Shown here piece after piece: positions 7,704 through 17,503 of a DNA stretch of 30,292 bases. Made by a program: the position numbers and the translations under genes. Positions within the stretch are counted from its first letter, which is position 1, and every line of letters begins with the position of its first letter. The stretch covers positions 1 to 30,292 of the IMG/VR virus record IMGVR_UViG_3300042307_000412; one strand, 5' to 3'. The notes beneath the pieces are model-generated. The model searched no databases, had not been told where the DNA came from, and saw only the letters and a program-made list of their open reading frames with translations. The stretch comes from a virus.

Positions 7704-10105
7704 TAGATTCGTGCGATATCATTAATACGTCGGTCTGCTTCTTGTTGTGATGTCATATCACTAGCTACTACGTATGTTTTAATTATAGGTGTTCCACCAT
7801 TATTAGGTATCTCATTTCCTCCACCTGCTTGGTTAAGTGTTGATAGTAATCCACCGAACATTTCAGTAGATCTTGCATTTATTACTGATTCTCCCGCTGA
7901 TAACATTGCTGGAATTGAGTCTGATGTTCCAGATCCTGGTCCTACAACAAGACCACCCATTGCAAATTTGCTACCACCGCCACCACCAGTACCTCCTCCA
8001 CCTCCACCTACTGGTGATGGTGCTGTAACTTTTGGTTTAGGTACACCAATTCCTGCAATTTTAGCAATACTTGCCAAACCTGAAGCAACTGCCACACCCG
8101 CGGCAATCGGTGCCAATACTGGACCAACAACTGGAATACCAACAACTGATGCAAACGCTGATGTTGCTGATTGATATGTAGTAATTCCTGTTTCAGCAAT
8201 CTTCAATGCTTTAAAGGCAATGGTATTTTCACCAAATAAACTTGCAGCTTGTCCTAAAACTCCAGCTGTAGCTCCTAATTGTGCATTTAAAGTAGCAGTG
8301 TTAATTGCTTGTTTTGCTTCAGCTGCTTGTCTTTCGATATCAACACTTGCTGCAGCGTACTCTTCTTCAGTTAATTTTAATGCATTTAGTTGTTCAATCT
8401 TAGCCTCTTTGTCTATATCAACTTGAGCCAATTCTTTTTGATAACCTTCTTCCATTAAAGAGAATTTGAAATCAGCTGTTGCTTGCGCTTGACCTTCTTC
8501 AATTGCTTTAACTTTTTCAGCATTAATTAAGGCAGCATTTTCAATAAGTGCTGTCTTTTGTGCTTCTGTTAATTGTCTACTATTGATCTCTTGAACCTGT
8601 TGTGCCAGTGCTATTTCTAGCTCTTTCAGCGAACGTTCTGTCTCATTCTCTATAGACATTAAGGTTAACTCATTTCTAAGTCCTAGCAGCTCTGCATTGT
8701 ACGCCTTTTCTTTTTCTGCTCTTACCTTTGCTTGCTCATCAAGTAAGGCTTGAGTATCTTGTGCTTGTTTAGCGTCTAAAGCTTTTTGCTCTTCAATTAA
8801 AGTAGCTTTAAGTGCCTTTTCTTCTTTAGTAAGTGTCTTCTTCTTATTAAGAGTATCAAGTTGAATCTGAATCTCTTTGTCAGCTGCTGCTTGTGTAAGT
8901 TTTAGAGCTTCTTGTGCTCTTTGATCTTGGTCTTTGATACTATCAAGATAAAATGCATCTTGCAATTCCTTGATCTTATCTAAAGCTTTCTTTTGTTCTT
9001 CTAAAGTTTTCTCTCTAAGTTCTTTGGCTTTATCAGCAGCTTCTTTAGCTTTATCGTTGGCTTTATCAGTAGCTTCTTTTTCTTTGTCAGCTTTGTTCTT
9101 GTTAAAATCTGCTTGATCAATTAGGGCTTGGTTATTTAGATCTTTGATTTCTTCTTGTAACTCATTGAGTTTCTTCTTCTTATCATCATCTAACTCACCA
9201 TCCATTTTCTGTAACATCATTAAGGCGTTAACAGCTTTTTGTCTAGAGTCTACTTCTGCTTGGTTGATTTTCTTCTTTTGCTCAAGTAACTGTTCTTCAG
9301 TTGCACCTTGCGCAGCCATTAAATCTAATCTACGTTTTTGTGCAGCGATGTTTTTGTTAGCAGCAGAACTTGCATCGTCTAAAGACTCTATCATTTTCTC
9401 AGAGTTATCTCTAGTCTTTGCAGTCGCAGCGTCATCGATCAAACCAAAACTAAGAACAGAAGCTAAGTCTCTTGCTTTGTCAATAGTCCATTGAATAGCT
9501 TCACCTAAGAAATCAAATTGACCAATGATTTTCTTGATAGGTCCAATCGCAGCTAAGATACCAACTACTAATAAACCTAATGCAGTAACAATTAATCCAA
9601 TTGGATTCATACTTAACGTAATGTTAAGTGCTTTGTTAACACCATTTAAGAGTGCAGTACCAACCATGCTGGCTTTTTCCAAGATGATCTTACGTTCTAA
9701 TGCAGAGTTTAGTAAACCTTCTTTGATGGCTCTAATTCCCATTACAACTGCTAAGGCTTGTTGTGCTTTGGCTTCTACTTTTGCAAGATCTGCACTTTCT
9801 TTACCAAATAAAGCAGATGCTTGAGAAGCTACAGCGAATGCACCTCCTAAACCTTCTGCTAAACCGACAATACCTTGCAGTCTTTTTTCAGCACCACGAC
9901 CTTCTAAGGACTTATCTAAATCCTCTTTAGCAGATCTTGCTTTAATTAATTGTTGTTCAACAGCTTTAAACTCATCTGTACCAAACTTGGCACTCTTCAG
10001 GGTTTCTTCTAACTGTTGTATCGATGAATCTAACTCATCAATGGAGCTGACTGCTTGGTCAACTCCATTAACTTTGAGTGTAAATGCTATAGTTTTATCT
10101 GCCAC
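7703..10105 (-). CDS. Tail tape measure protein
   Basis: An 800-residue protein. The first codon appears to be GTG at 10105-10103, read MADKTIAFTLKVNG; late promoter L3 lies just upstream. Residues 1-60 have a beta strand followed by a coiled coil. Two hydrophobic segments stand out: about 165-190 (GLIVTALGLLVVGILAAIG) and about 650-690 (VVGIPVVGPVLAPIAAGVAV). Between them is a very long Lys/Glu/Ala coiled coil (residues about 240-600). A Gly-rich linker (about 700-715) is followed by a segment with GESVINARSTEMFGG, typical of tape measure C-termini. The tape measure sets tail length and is ejected with the DNA. By the usual ratio of about 1.5 angstrom per residue the tail would be near 120 nm, consistent with a siphophage; that length is an estimate. 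Confidence 0.9.
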   Translation of the reverse strand: MADKTIAFTLKVNGVDQAVSSIDELDSSIQQLEETLKSAKFGTDEFKAVEQQLIKARSAKEDLDKSLEGRGAEKRLQGIVGLAEGLGGAFAVASQASALFGKESADLAKVEAKAQQALAVVMGIRAIKEGLLNSALERKIILEKASMVGTALLNGVNKALNITLSMNPIGLIVTALGLLVVGILAAIGPIKKIIGQFDFLGEAIQWTIDKARDLASVLSFGLIDDAATAKTRDNSEKMIESLDDASSAANKNIAAQKRRLDLMAAQGATEEQLLEQKKKINQAEVDSRQKAVNALMMLQKMDGELDDDKKKKLNELQEEIKDLNNQALIDQADFNKNKADKEKEATDKANDKAKEAADKAKELREKTLEEQKKALDKIKELQDAFYLDSIKDQDQRAQEALKLTQAAADKEIQIQLDTLNKKKTLTKEEKALKATLIEEQKALDAKQAQDTQALLDEQAKVRAEKEKAYNAELLGLRNELTLMSIENETERSLKELEIALAQQVQEINSRQLTEAQKTALIENAALINAEKVKAIEEGQAQATADFKFSLMEEGYQKELAQVDIDKEAKIEQLNALKLTEEEYAAASVDIERQAAEAKQAINTATLNAQLGATAGVLGQAASLFGENTIAFKALKIAETGITTYQSATSAFASVVGIPVVGPVLAPIAAGVAVASGLASIAKIAGIGVPKPKVTAPSPVGGGGGGTGGGGGSKFAMGGLVVGPGSGTSDSIPAMLSAGESVINARSTEMFGGLLSTLNQAGGGNEIPNNGGTPIIKTYVVASDMTSQQEADRRINDIARI

Positions 10106-10121
10106 GTTCTTATTGTGTTTT

Positions 10122-10156
10122 TATATTCTTAAATATACTCATGTTGATTTTTGAAT
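10122..10156 (-). promoter_or_regulatory. Late-type promoter for tape measure operon (L3)
   Basis: The minus strand reads TCAAA (10154-10150), 12 bases, TATATTTAA (10137-10129), then GAATATAAAA. The upstream element almost touches the stop codon of the preceding gene at 10156. No terminator precedes it, so the tape measure may also be read from upstream. Confidence 0.65.
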
Positions 10157-13100
10157 TAGACAATTGTATAACCATCTAAAGGTCGTTGTACTCCAGCACT
10201 AACTACAGCAGGCGAAACAAATGCTGTATCAACTGTTTGTGTTGTTAAATTAATTTTATTAACAGCATAAGTACTATCGGCTTGAAAACGAACTGCATAC
10301 ATTGTTGAATCATCTTCGAGGTATATTCTTTCCGTTGCTCTATCCACTGATACTGTAAATGTACTGTCATAAACTAAAGATGTATTTAATCTTACAATAT
10401 ATTTACTAGTGTTACCTGGACTAGTACCTAAGCGAATAAAAGTCATACCAGACAAATAAATTCTATTTAAACTATCAATTGCTATACCTCTAGGAACAGT
10501 GCTTTGTACACCTGCGTATAAATTAACACTAGCTACAGGAAGACCTCCAACTGGTGAGAATTTGTAAAGAACAGGACTACCAGCTGCAGTAGAAACATAC
10601 ATATTTCCAGCAGAATCAAAAACTGGAACAATACCTTGTTCTAATCCTAATGTACCTATATTAAATTGTGCTGTAATTAATCCATTAGTATCCATTTGGA
10701 CAACACCCTCACAAGTTACTCCATTGTATACAGGTTTAGTACCACCACTACCTATTTTCCAAACATATAGTGATCCGTTATGACTTGTTAAACCCATAGC
10801 AGAAGGACTAGTAAATCCAGTACCTCGTGATGTCATATTTACATAGTTACCGCTATTATCAACAGCTGCAATTCTATTTACAGTATTACCTTTACTAGTT
10901 GTAAATCTACCAGCGAAATAGTAATTACTTCCTATTTTAGTTGCTGAAACTATTTCATTATTTGCTATATTTGTATTATTAAATGAAGCATCAATAGTAC
11001 CATCAAAATTGTATCTTTGCATAGTATTAACTGAAATAATTTTATCACTAATATTATCAACATATATGTTATTTGGTACAAGATTACTAATATCTATTAA
11101 TTCAGCACCAGTATCGCTATTTAAAGCTGAAATACCATTTTGATTACCAAATAATACTCTAAAAGCAGGTATACATGCAGGACATGAACCACTATCAAAA
11201 ACTGAAACAAAACCCATATCATCTACTTCATATACAGTTCCTTCTGGATCTCTGTAATAACCTGCAGTTGCTGGTAATGTACCAGAAATATTACTAAAGA
11301 TTTGAGTTGATGTAGCTAAACTTGTGTTAAGACTGTATACATTTACTATAGTTCCTGTTTCACATATTAATGCACAAGGATCACTTTCTAAAGTTCCAAG
11401 ATATTCTGTTGCAATTGTGTAATAAACTACACTATCACAAGGTCCTAAATCGATTATAGTAATATCTCCTGATGAAACTGTTACTGATCCTGTTACTGCG
11501 CAAATTGTAACTATTTCACCAGCTGGTACGAATACACCAACAGGTAATTCTTCTCCACATAGTGTAGCATCTACTGATCCACCTTCTGGCGATTCTAATT
11601 GATAAGTGTTACATCCTTCTGGTGTAGCACAAGGACCAAGTTCAGTTATAGTTACACCTGTACCTGCAATTACAATAACAGAATCTGCGCATGCACATTG
11701 TTGTGTACCTGATAATGGTGCAAGATCTCTGTACATAACTGTTTGTGTTGCGCAATCAATATATTGAATAGCACCACCGCTTTCGCCTGTAATAATATCA
11801 TAGTTTATACATTCACATGGTGTACTTCCAGCACATTCTGCACATGATTCGAACACAAAATCAATAGGAAAACCACTAGTTGCTACGTCGATGATTTCCC
11901 AACATTGATCAACAAAAGAACTAGAAGATACTACTGTGCCAATTGCTAATGGCGTAGGATAACTAAAGTTTTGTACTAGTTCTTCGTTACAATTTTGAGC
12001 AACATAGTAATAATCGCATGTACAGCTTTCACAATTGCTATAAGCTGTAACGTTTCCACTTGCATCTACTATTAAGACATCAGTACCATATTTGTAATAA
12101 CCTGCACCTGCTCTTGTTGTACCTATATTATTAGCATACAATATAGTTGCAGTTGCTGGTGTTTCAGGATCTTCTAACCATAATGTAATTGGTGTACCAT
12201 CACAACAAACTCCACATAAAGTTTCTGCAAATGTAAACTCATAAGGATTGTAAACTGGTGTTTCACCACAATCACATACTGGTATAAAAGATGGTTGTGC
12301 TGTTATTGAAACAGTACCAGATGCAACTTCAACAGATCCTGTTACGGCACAAATACTAGTACGTACTCCTGCAGGTACAAATGTACCAACTGGAAGATCA
12401 TCTCCACATGGTGTAAAAGTTACACCTCCACCAGCAGCTGAGAATAAACTATAAGATGTACATCCATCGTCACTACAACCTGTAGAAGTTTCGCATAGAC
12501 TAACAAATTGTACTTCGCCTTCTGAAACAAAAATAGATTGAGTTGGACTAGTTCCTACTGATAATTTATACCATCCATCTGCAGCGGGTACAGTTAATAA
12601 TGAATCTGAATACCAATTAAGATTTGCAAAAAAGTCTGCGTTAACTCCATAGATTGTTGTAGTACCAGAATCGCAGCAACATGTATTACATAATGCTTCT
12701 CCAACACAAACTGTAAATGGAAAGCTTTCAACTAGACAATCACAGTCATTAACTGCAGTGCCAATAACAGATCCACTTGGTCCAACTTGTAAAATTAAAT
12801 CACCATCTGAGTAGAAACCAGGTTCTGCAGGAATAGATCCATAAAAATCAGTGTAGATAAATGTTGCATCTACGAATGCAACTCTATCGATGTAATATGT
12901 GGCATTTGTATATGTACAGCAATAAGCTTCACATTTACTACGACCATAACATAATTCAATTGGATTATTACCAACTTCTACACCGATTGGTAAAGTTAAA
13001 CCAATGTTATTTCCTAATTTAACTAGTTCTACTCTACAATTTGTATTTGAACCAGAAATATAGTCAGTTATTTTATTGACAAAATACCATGCATCTTTTA

Positions 13101-15171
13101 CATAAACATAGTCATTGAATTTAAGATTAATAATATCAGTCCAATCTAAAACAAAGTTTGCTTCAACAATTCTTGAGAATGGATCAAATGATACATCGTA
13201 CCAAGTTTTCCAATAAACACTGAATTGATCGAAATTAGTTCTAGCTTTTGATAATCCACTAGTCTCAGTATCGTAAAGAGGTGGTTCATTTTCCCATGCT
13301 AAATCAAAAGTAGACGTAGTAACTGGCCAACTACTATATTCACTCATAAGTGGATAAACAGTTTGACCAATTGGTCCACCAAAATCTGATTGTAACCACC
13401 ATTGATTTGAATCTGGTACAGGTTTTACACCATTATAGTAAACTAATCTAAGTTTAGGTTGAATTGGTTGTCTCTCTGTATTTGTATCTTTTGCTAAATG
13501 CGGAAATGGCATTTGATATAAAGGATTACTAGGATCAACATTACCCATTGGAAAAATAGGTGTTGGTGCAAACTGATCTTGTATAGTTCTAACACCTCTG
13601 ATTAATTCATTGTTAGAATCTCTATTTAATTGACCATAAGTTTGTTTGTAATCTAACTGATAGTTGTAATTTAAAAAGTCTGCATCTTCTTGATCCTTAT
13701 AGACTTGTAGTCTTTCTTGACCATAAAATAAAGGTGTGATCTTCATGTCTTTAGATCCATCTAATTTACTAGTCCAATCAAGTGATTGACCTTGTAAAAT
13801 CCAATCTTTCCATGGAGTAATCTCAAAATGATTTGAAATATCTTTTGAAGGAACAAAGACTAAACGAAATCTATTAATAATAGATCTCATAAAATCAATC
13901 TTACGAATATTAGAAGGCATGATTGTACTTACATTCACATTTTCAGGTGCATCGAATAAAGACCAGTTTTGATCAAACATAATAATAGGCACATCAGCAT
14001 CAGGTGGATTAAGACTAGTATATTGAATTCTCATTCTTACTCTTTGACCTGCTGCTAAACTTACTGAGAAAAATCCAGTAGCATAAGTAGGTGTACCGCT
14101 TGAAACAATTGTAGGTGTACCTGTACTTGCTAATAAAGATCCAGTATCTGCATCTACTAATTGTGGAAATGCACCAACTGATCTAAGAACTGGTATTAAA
14201 GGTCCAGTAAAAGCTAATTGATATTGAAATACGTATGGATCACCACTTGTTGAAGCTGCCGTAAATACACTTGTAACAGGATCATATTGATTGGCATTAT
14301 CGTATAATTGTGTGTCAAAAAATACATCATAAGTACCTCCTGAGTTATTTACTTGAGACGCTGAACCTGCCGCAGCAAATGTTTGATCTGCTAAGATCTC
14401 TTCGCGAGCTTCATCTTCTGAAATTATGTATAAATTTGTAAATTCAGCTGAATTTAAAAATGTAGAGCTATATGTGTAATCAGTTTCTCCAAATATCTTA
14501 TCCCACAATGCTTTAGCTCTAATACTAGGCTTCATCATTCCTTGTGTGATCACATTTGCGGTAGGTGGAGGACTTGAAATAGGTCCAAATGTACCTTTAT
14601 TGCCAACAACACCAGTATATCTAGAGAATGTACCATGATTTGGTACACCATTGTCATAAGTATAACCCCATTCAACTAATGGGTAGACAATATCTCCACC
14701 AAATAAACCACCACCCCATGAATTTGTGATATTTGTGTAGGTTTGGTTGTGATTATAACTGTTTAAGTTAACTTCACTTAGGAAACCACCACCAATTTGA
14801 GATCCAAAATCAGATGTTTCACCATAATAGTTGATCTCATATTCTACATTATTGGTTTCTTCGTTAACAAAGATAGATGAAAGTCTAATATTACCTGATG
14901 AGAAGAAGATACCATTGTCATTTATGTAAGCTGGCGCTTTAACAGATGCATCAAAGTCAGTTGAGTTAACATTGAAGACCGCTTTAAAGTAAGGACCATT
15001 CTTAGATGTGTGTGGTACTCTAAATGTTCTACTAAATATAGAGTTAGCTGAAAGTGGATCAACAATATTAGAAACAGCCAATGTTAATTTGATTGGCTGT
15101 TCTGTAAATAAGTCTAATAAGACATATTGATTGTTGGTTTGGTTCTTTGCGTATAATTGAACGTCTGCCAT
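10156..15171 (-). CDS. Giant tail-tip protein with Cys-rich repeats and propeller
   Basis: A 1671-residue protein starting at the ATG at 15171-15169, two bases after the upstream stop. Residues 1 to about 740 look like a tail-tip or baseplate hub domain (MADVQLYAKNQTNNQYVLLD start, many aromatic beta segments). Residues about 740-1325 are Cys-rich modules: one kind has CC or CxxCCC pairs followed by WYSDSLL-like segments; another has CGxxLPVGxFVPAG and ICAVTGSV and occurs near residues 905-957 and 1185-1235, with a weaker copy near 1125-1175. Residues about 1330-1671 show delta-60-like repeats (DGTIDASFN, LVYDSTFTV, QTVDTAFVS), which suggests a beta-propeller. Between tape measure and chaperone genes this is probably the tip protein that contacts the cell. 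No enzyme motif is visible. Confidence 0.8.
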   Translation of the reverse strand: MADVQLYAKNQTNNQYVLLDLFTEQPIKLTLAVSNIVDPLSANSIFSRTFRVPHTSKNGPYFKAVFNVNSTDFDASVKAPAYINDNGIFFSSGNIRLSSIFVNEETNNVEYEINYYGETSDFGSQIGGGFLSEVNLNSYNHNQTYTNITNSWGGGLFGGDIVYPLVEWGYTYDNGVPNHGTFSRYTGVVGNKGTFGPISSPPPTANVITQGMMKPSIRAKALWDKIFGETDYTYSSTFLNSAEFTNLYIISEDEAREEILADQTFAAAGSASQVNNSGGTYDVFFDTQLYDNANQYDPVTSVFTAASTSGDPYVFQYQLAFTGPLIPVLRSVGAFPQLVDADTGSLLASTGTPTIVSSGTPTYATGFFSVSLAAGQRVRMRIQYTSLNPPDADVPIIMFDQNWSLFDAPENVNVSTIMPSNIRKIDFMRSIINRFRLVFVPSKDISNHFEITPWKDWILQGQSLDWTSKLDGSKDMKITPLFYGQERLQVYKDQEDADFLNYNYQLDYKQTYGQLNRDSNNELIRGVRTIQDQFAPTPIFPMGNVDPSNPLYQMPFPHLAKDTNTERQPIQPKLRLVYYNGVKPVPDSNQWWLQSDFGGPIGQTVYPLMSEYSSWPVTTSTFDLAWENEPPLYDTETSGLSKARTNFDQFSVYWKTWYDVSFDPFSRIVEANFVLDWTDIINLKFNDYVYVKDAWYFVNKITDYISGSNTNCRVELVKLGNNIGLTLPIGVEVGNNPIELCYGRSKCEAYCCTYTNATYYIDRVAFVDATFIYTDFYGSIPAEPGFYSDGDLILQVGPSGSVIGTAVNDCDCLVESFPFTVCVGEALCNTCCCDSGTTTIYGVNADFFANLNWYSDSLLTVPAADGWYKLSVGTSPTQSIFVSEGEVQFVSLCETSTGCSDDGCTSYSLFSAAGGGVTFTPCGDDLPVGTFVPAGVRTSICAVTGSVEVASGTVSITAQPSFIPVCDCGETPVYNPYEFTFAETLCGVCCDGTPITLWLEDPETPATATILYANNIGTTRAGAGYYKYGTDVLIVDASGNVTAYSNCESCTCDYYYVAQNCNEELVQNFSYPTPLAIGTVVSSSSFVDQCWEIIDVATSGFPIDFVFESCAECAGSTPCECINYDIITGESGGAIQYIDCATQTVMYRDLAPLSGTQQCACADSVIVIAGTGVTITELGPCATPEGCNTYQLESPEGGSVDATLCGEELPVGVFVPAGEIVTICAVTGSVTVSSGDITIIDLGPCDSVVYYTIATEYLGTLESDPCALICETGTIVNVYSLNTSLATSTQIFSNISGTLPATAGYYRDPEGTVYEVDDMGFVSVFDSGSCPACIPAFRVLFGNQNGISALNSDTGAELIDISNLVPNNIYVDNISDKIISVNTMQRYNFDGTIDASFNNTNIANNEIVSATKIGSNYYFAGRFTTSKGNTVNRIAAVDNSGNYVNMTSRGTGFTSPSAMGLTSHNGSLYVWKIGSGGTKPVYNGVTCEGVVQMDTNGLITAQFNIGTLGLEQGIVPVFDSAGNMYVSTAAGSPVLYKFSPVGGLPVASVNLYAGVQSTVPRGIAIDSLNRIYLSGMTFIRLGTSPGNTSKYIVRLNTSLVYDSTFTVSVDRATERIYLEDDSTMYAVRFQADSTYAVNKINLTTQTVDTAFVSPAVVSAGVQRPLDGYTIV

Positions 15172-15173
15172 GA

Positions 15174-16685
15174 TTATGTGTTTTGTAGTTTTTGTTGTAA
15201 AGCCACTTCGATATCAAATGTTCCTTGAACTAGTTTAAGTTGTCTAACATTTTTAGTAGCGTATGAATTTTGTTTAACATTAACTGTGTATGCAAATTCA
15301 TTACCAAATCCTGGCGTAAATGGTGAATCATTACCATCATGAATGTAAGCTACAACTTGTGGTGACTTAATCAAACTCTCTAACAAATCTGCTTGCTCTT
15401 GATCTAACCAGTCAGTCATAATCTTGTAAGTAGTTTTAGCTTGTTTGTTATAGATTTTATCACCACCAGCAATACCTAAATTATTAATAGGATATGTTAC
15501 ACCTGTTTGAACTGGTTTAAGAGATGACCATTGCATTTGCTCTTGTGCGTAAGTTGCTTGTGTAGTTTCGATTGTCTTCTCAGTAAACATTGTAAAGTTT
15601 AAGTAGTCTCTACCACCTAAAGCATTTAACCATGACAATCTTACTCTTGGATATAAAGCTGGTTCACATTCTTCAATTAGATTAATAGTGATCTTTTCTG
15701 TAATAGGATCTCCTAAAATACAAACACCAATTCCAGCATCATAGCCTTGAATTTCTATTCTTCCACCAACTGGTGCTGTAAACGTACCATCGCTGACAGC
15801 CCATGCTAAATCATGAGGACTTGCTAATACGTGGATCAAATCATATTTGGCTTCTAATTGTGCCAAGATTAAATCAGTACATAAAGCTCTAGCATCATAA
15901 CCAGTAGCAGTAGTACATGGCTTATCATCTGTTCTGACTAGCGCACCCGCTGCGTTGTACCACTTGAATCTAAATCCATATATGATTCTTCGTGGGAACG
16001 TTACATAAGGTGACCAGTTAATCCAGGATAAAACCATTTTATCAGTAGGATATAAGTCTTGTTCTAATTTATTAAACATTAAAGGATAAGCTAAACCATC
16101 ATAAAGAGTAGTAGCTAAACCATGATCATAAATTTTACCAGTTGCAGGATCTTGTCCATAAGCACCTGAAATTGTATTATAGTTACTCATAGCCCATTGT
16201 TGTTGTCTGTATTCGACACTTGAAGGCCAAACATGCACTGGAATACTAAGACCAGCGACAGCAGTAGCTGAACGTAAAATAAAAGCTGGTGTTCCTGGTA
16301 CATTTGTTACTCCATTGTAAATTTGAGTTATACCACCTGAAGTATATTCTTCACCCGCGTAGATCTCAAAATGTGCACTCATAGTGCCATTATCTGCATA
16401 GATGTGGTTTAAACCTTGCCAATCAATTGTAGTTTCACCTTGTAAGATTGGATTGTTTGGCTCATTTACTAACAAGTAACCTTGAGTAAGTGTTGATAGA
16501 TCGATCATTCCTGCTCCCGCCGGGTTTGCACGCTGTTTGATTCTAATAATCTTAACACCATCTTTATATATGTCAAAAACATACTTAAAGTCGATCTCAT
16601 TTATCTTATTACTAGTTACAGACCAAATGATTGGATTGTAAGCGCCTTGTAAATAAGAAGGAGCATAGTTGATAGTAGTAATCAT
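15174..16685 (-). CDS. Tail protein, probable distal-tail or hub component
   Basis: A 503-residue protein starting at the ATG at 16685-16683; the start overlaps the stop of the chaperone gene by four bases (ATGA), which suggests coupled translation. The sequence is beta-rich and aromatic (YAPSYLQGAYNPIIWSV start) with no membrane segment. It is followed after two bases by the giant tip gene. Similar proteins in Bacteroidota phages are, as far as I know, named only tail or hypothetical proteins. The position after the chaperone and before the tip protein argues for a distal-tail or adaptor role. I cannot assign a fold from the sequence alone. Confidence 0.75.
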   Translation of the reverse strand: MITTINYAPSYLQGAYNPIIWSVTSNKINEIDFKYVFDIYKDGVKIIRIKQRANPAGAGMIDLSTLTQGYLLVNEPNNPILQGETTIDWQGLNHIYADNGTMSAHFEIYAGEEYTSGGITQIYNGVTNVPGTPAFILRSATAVAGLSIPVHVWPSSVEYRQQQWAMSNYNTISGAYGQDPATGKIYDHGLATTLYDGLAYPLMFNKLEQDLYPTDKMVLSWINWSPYVTFPRRIIYGFRFKWYNAAGALVRTDDKPCTTATGYDARALCTDLILAQLEAKYDLIHVLASPHDLAWAVSDGTFTAPVGGRIEIQGYDAGIGVCILGDPITEKITINLIEECEPALYPRVRLSWLNALGGRDYLNFTMFTEKTIETTQATYAQEQMQWSSLKPVQTGVTYPINNLGIAGGDKIYNKQAKTTYKIMTDWLDQEQADLLESLIKSPQVVAYIHDGNDSPFTPGFGNEFAYTVNVKQNSYATKNVRQLKLVQGTFDIEVALQQKLQNT

Positions 16686-17503
16686 TTTATTTTATTATTT
16701 TTGTTTAGCTTTAATTTGAGCCATAAGTTTGTCATGCTCCATCTTTTCTTTTCGGGCTTTGTCTTTACTAAAGGCGAGGAAGTTGAATGCATCGATTGCG
16801 CCAAGTTTTGTAATCTCGTCAATTTTGAGGACATCTCCGCCGGCAAGGAAGATGAAGGTTGCATACCAATTTCTAGCAGCTCTAATGTGATTTGCTTCGA
16901 CAGTTCCACCATTTCGATCTCTTCCTTCGTCATCTCCTCCGTCGTCGTCAAAGAGTCCACTATAGTTTCGATAGAGAAGTTTCTGATGAGCAAAAAAAAA
17001 CTCATAGCACCGAACACATAAGCTACTGGCATATTTAAGAATTCTTTGGCTCTTTCGTCTACTGTGTTTGCATCATATTCCTTTACAATAATCCAATCTT
17101 CTGTGATATCGACAGCAGGTCTATATAGAATTGCCATCATCTTGTGTAGTAACTGTTCTTTACGTGGATCATTTTTAAGCACGTCCATGTCAGCCAATTC
17201 ACCGATACTTAGTTTCTTTATGTCTGTAAAGCCATAAGCTTTCCCATTCACTGCAATGTGTTTATGGAAAGGTAGATTATCATGCAAGTTTAAAGGTCCT
17301 GCAAGTAACTCATTCCATAAAGCAGCGAATTGTGTTTGCTCTAATTTCTTTAACTCGTCAATTGGGCATTTTGACAACGCAGCAACAATTTCCAACTGTG
17401 TAGTTGTAGTTTGTACTGCTAAGTTTGTGTAGATGTCGTAGTATTGTTGGATCGTAATGTCACCAATCTTATACTCTGCACCATTTATTTTGAACTCAAT
17501 CAT
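16682..17503 (-). CDS. Tail assembly chaperone, zero-frame product (gpG-like)
   Basis: A 273-residue protein starting at the ATG at 17503-17501, which overlaps the upstream stop (ATGA). Residues 1-167 look like a conserved chaperone domain (MIEFKINGAEYKIGDITIQQ start). At codons 168-171 the frame crosses nine T residues (AGT TTT TTT TTG). Beyond this the zero frame goes on for about 100 residues (SIETIVDSLTTTEEMTKEEI), ending in a basic stretch. This second half uses G-ending codons such as ACG, CTG and GCG, which are unusual in this AT-rich genome and suggest constraint from the overlapping frame. In lambda the equivalent protein gpG coats the tape measure during tail assembly. The two large tail-tip genes separate it from the tape measure gene. 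Confidence 0.8.
   Translation of the reverse strand: MIEFKINGAEYKIGDITIQQYYDIYTNLAVQTTTTQLEIVAALSKCPIDELKKLEQTQFAALWNELLAGPLNLHDNLPFHKHIAVNGKAYGFTDIKKLSIGELADMDVLKNDPRKEQLLHKMMAILYRPAVDITEDWIIVKEYDANTVDERAKEFLNMPVAYVFGAMSFFLLIRNFSIETIVDSLTTTEEMTKEEIEMVELSKQITLELLEIGMQPSSSLPAEMSSKLTRLQNLAQSMHSTSSPLVKTKPEKKRWSMTNLWLKLKLNKNNKIK
16695..17503 (-). CDS. Tail assembly chaperone, -1 frameshift product (gpGT-like)
   Basis: If ribosomes slip back one base on the T run at 17000-16992, translation continues in an open -1 frame for 99 codons to a TAA at 16697-16695, giving about 269 residues. The -1 extension contains NWYATFIFLAGGDVLKIDE and AIDAFNFLAFSKDKARKEK, which is more conserved-looking than the zero-frame tail and resembles the C-terminal part of chaperones of Bacteroidota phages as I remember them. 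G and GT forms made by such slippage are known across long-tailed phages. Here the two forms would be nearly the same length, which is unusual. The frameshift is inferred from the slippery site and the long open frame; an error in the nine-T run would be the main alternative. Confidence 0.7.
16992..17000 (-). other. Slippery site for -1 ribosomal frameshift
   Basis: Nine consecutive T residues on the minus strand, in frame AGT TTT TTT TTG, contain the canonical heptamer T TTT TTT that permits paired -1 slippage in the P and A sites. Both frames stay open for about 100 codons downstream. Confidence 0.7.
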
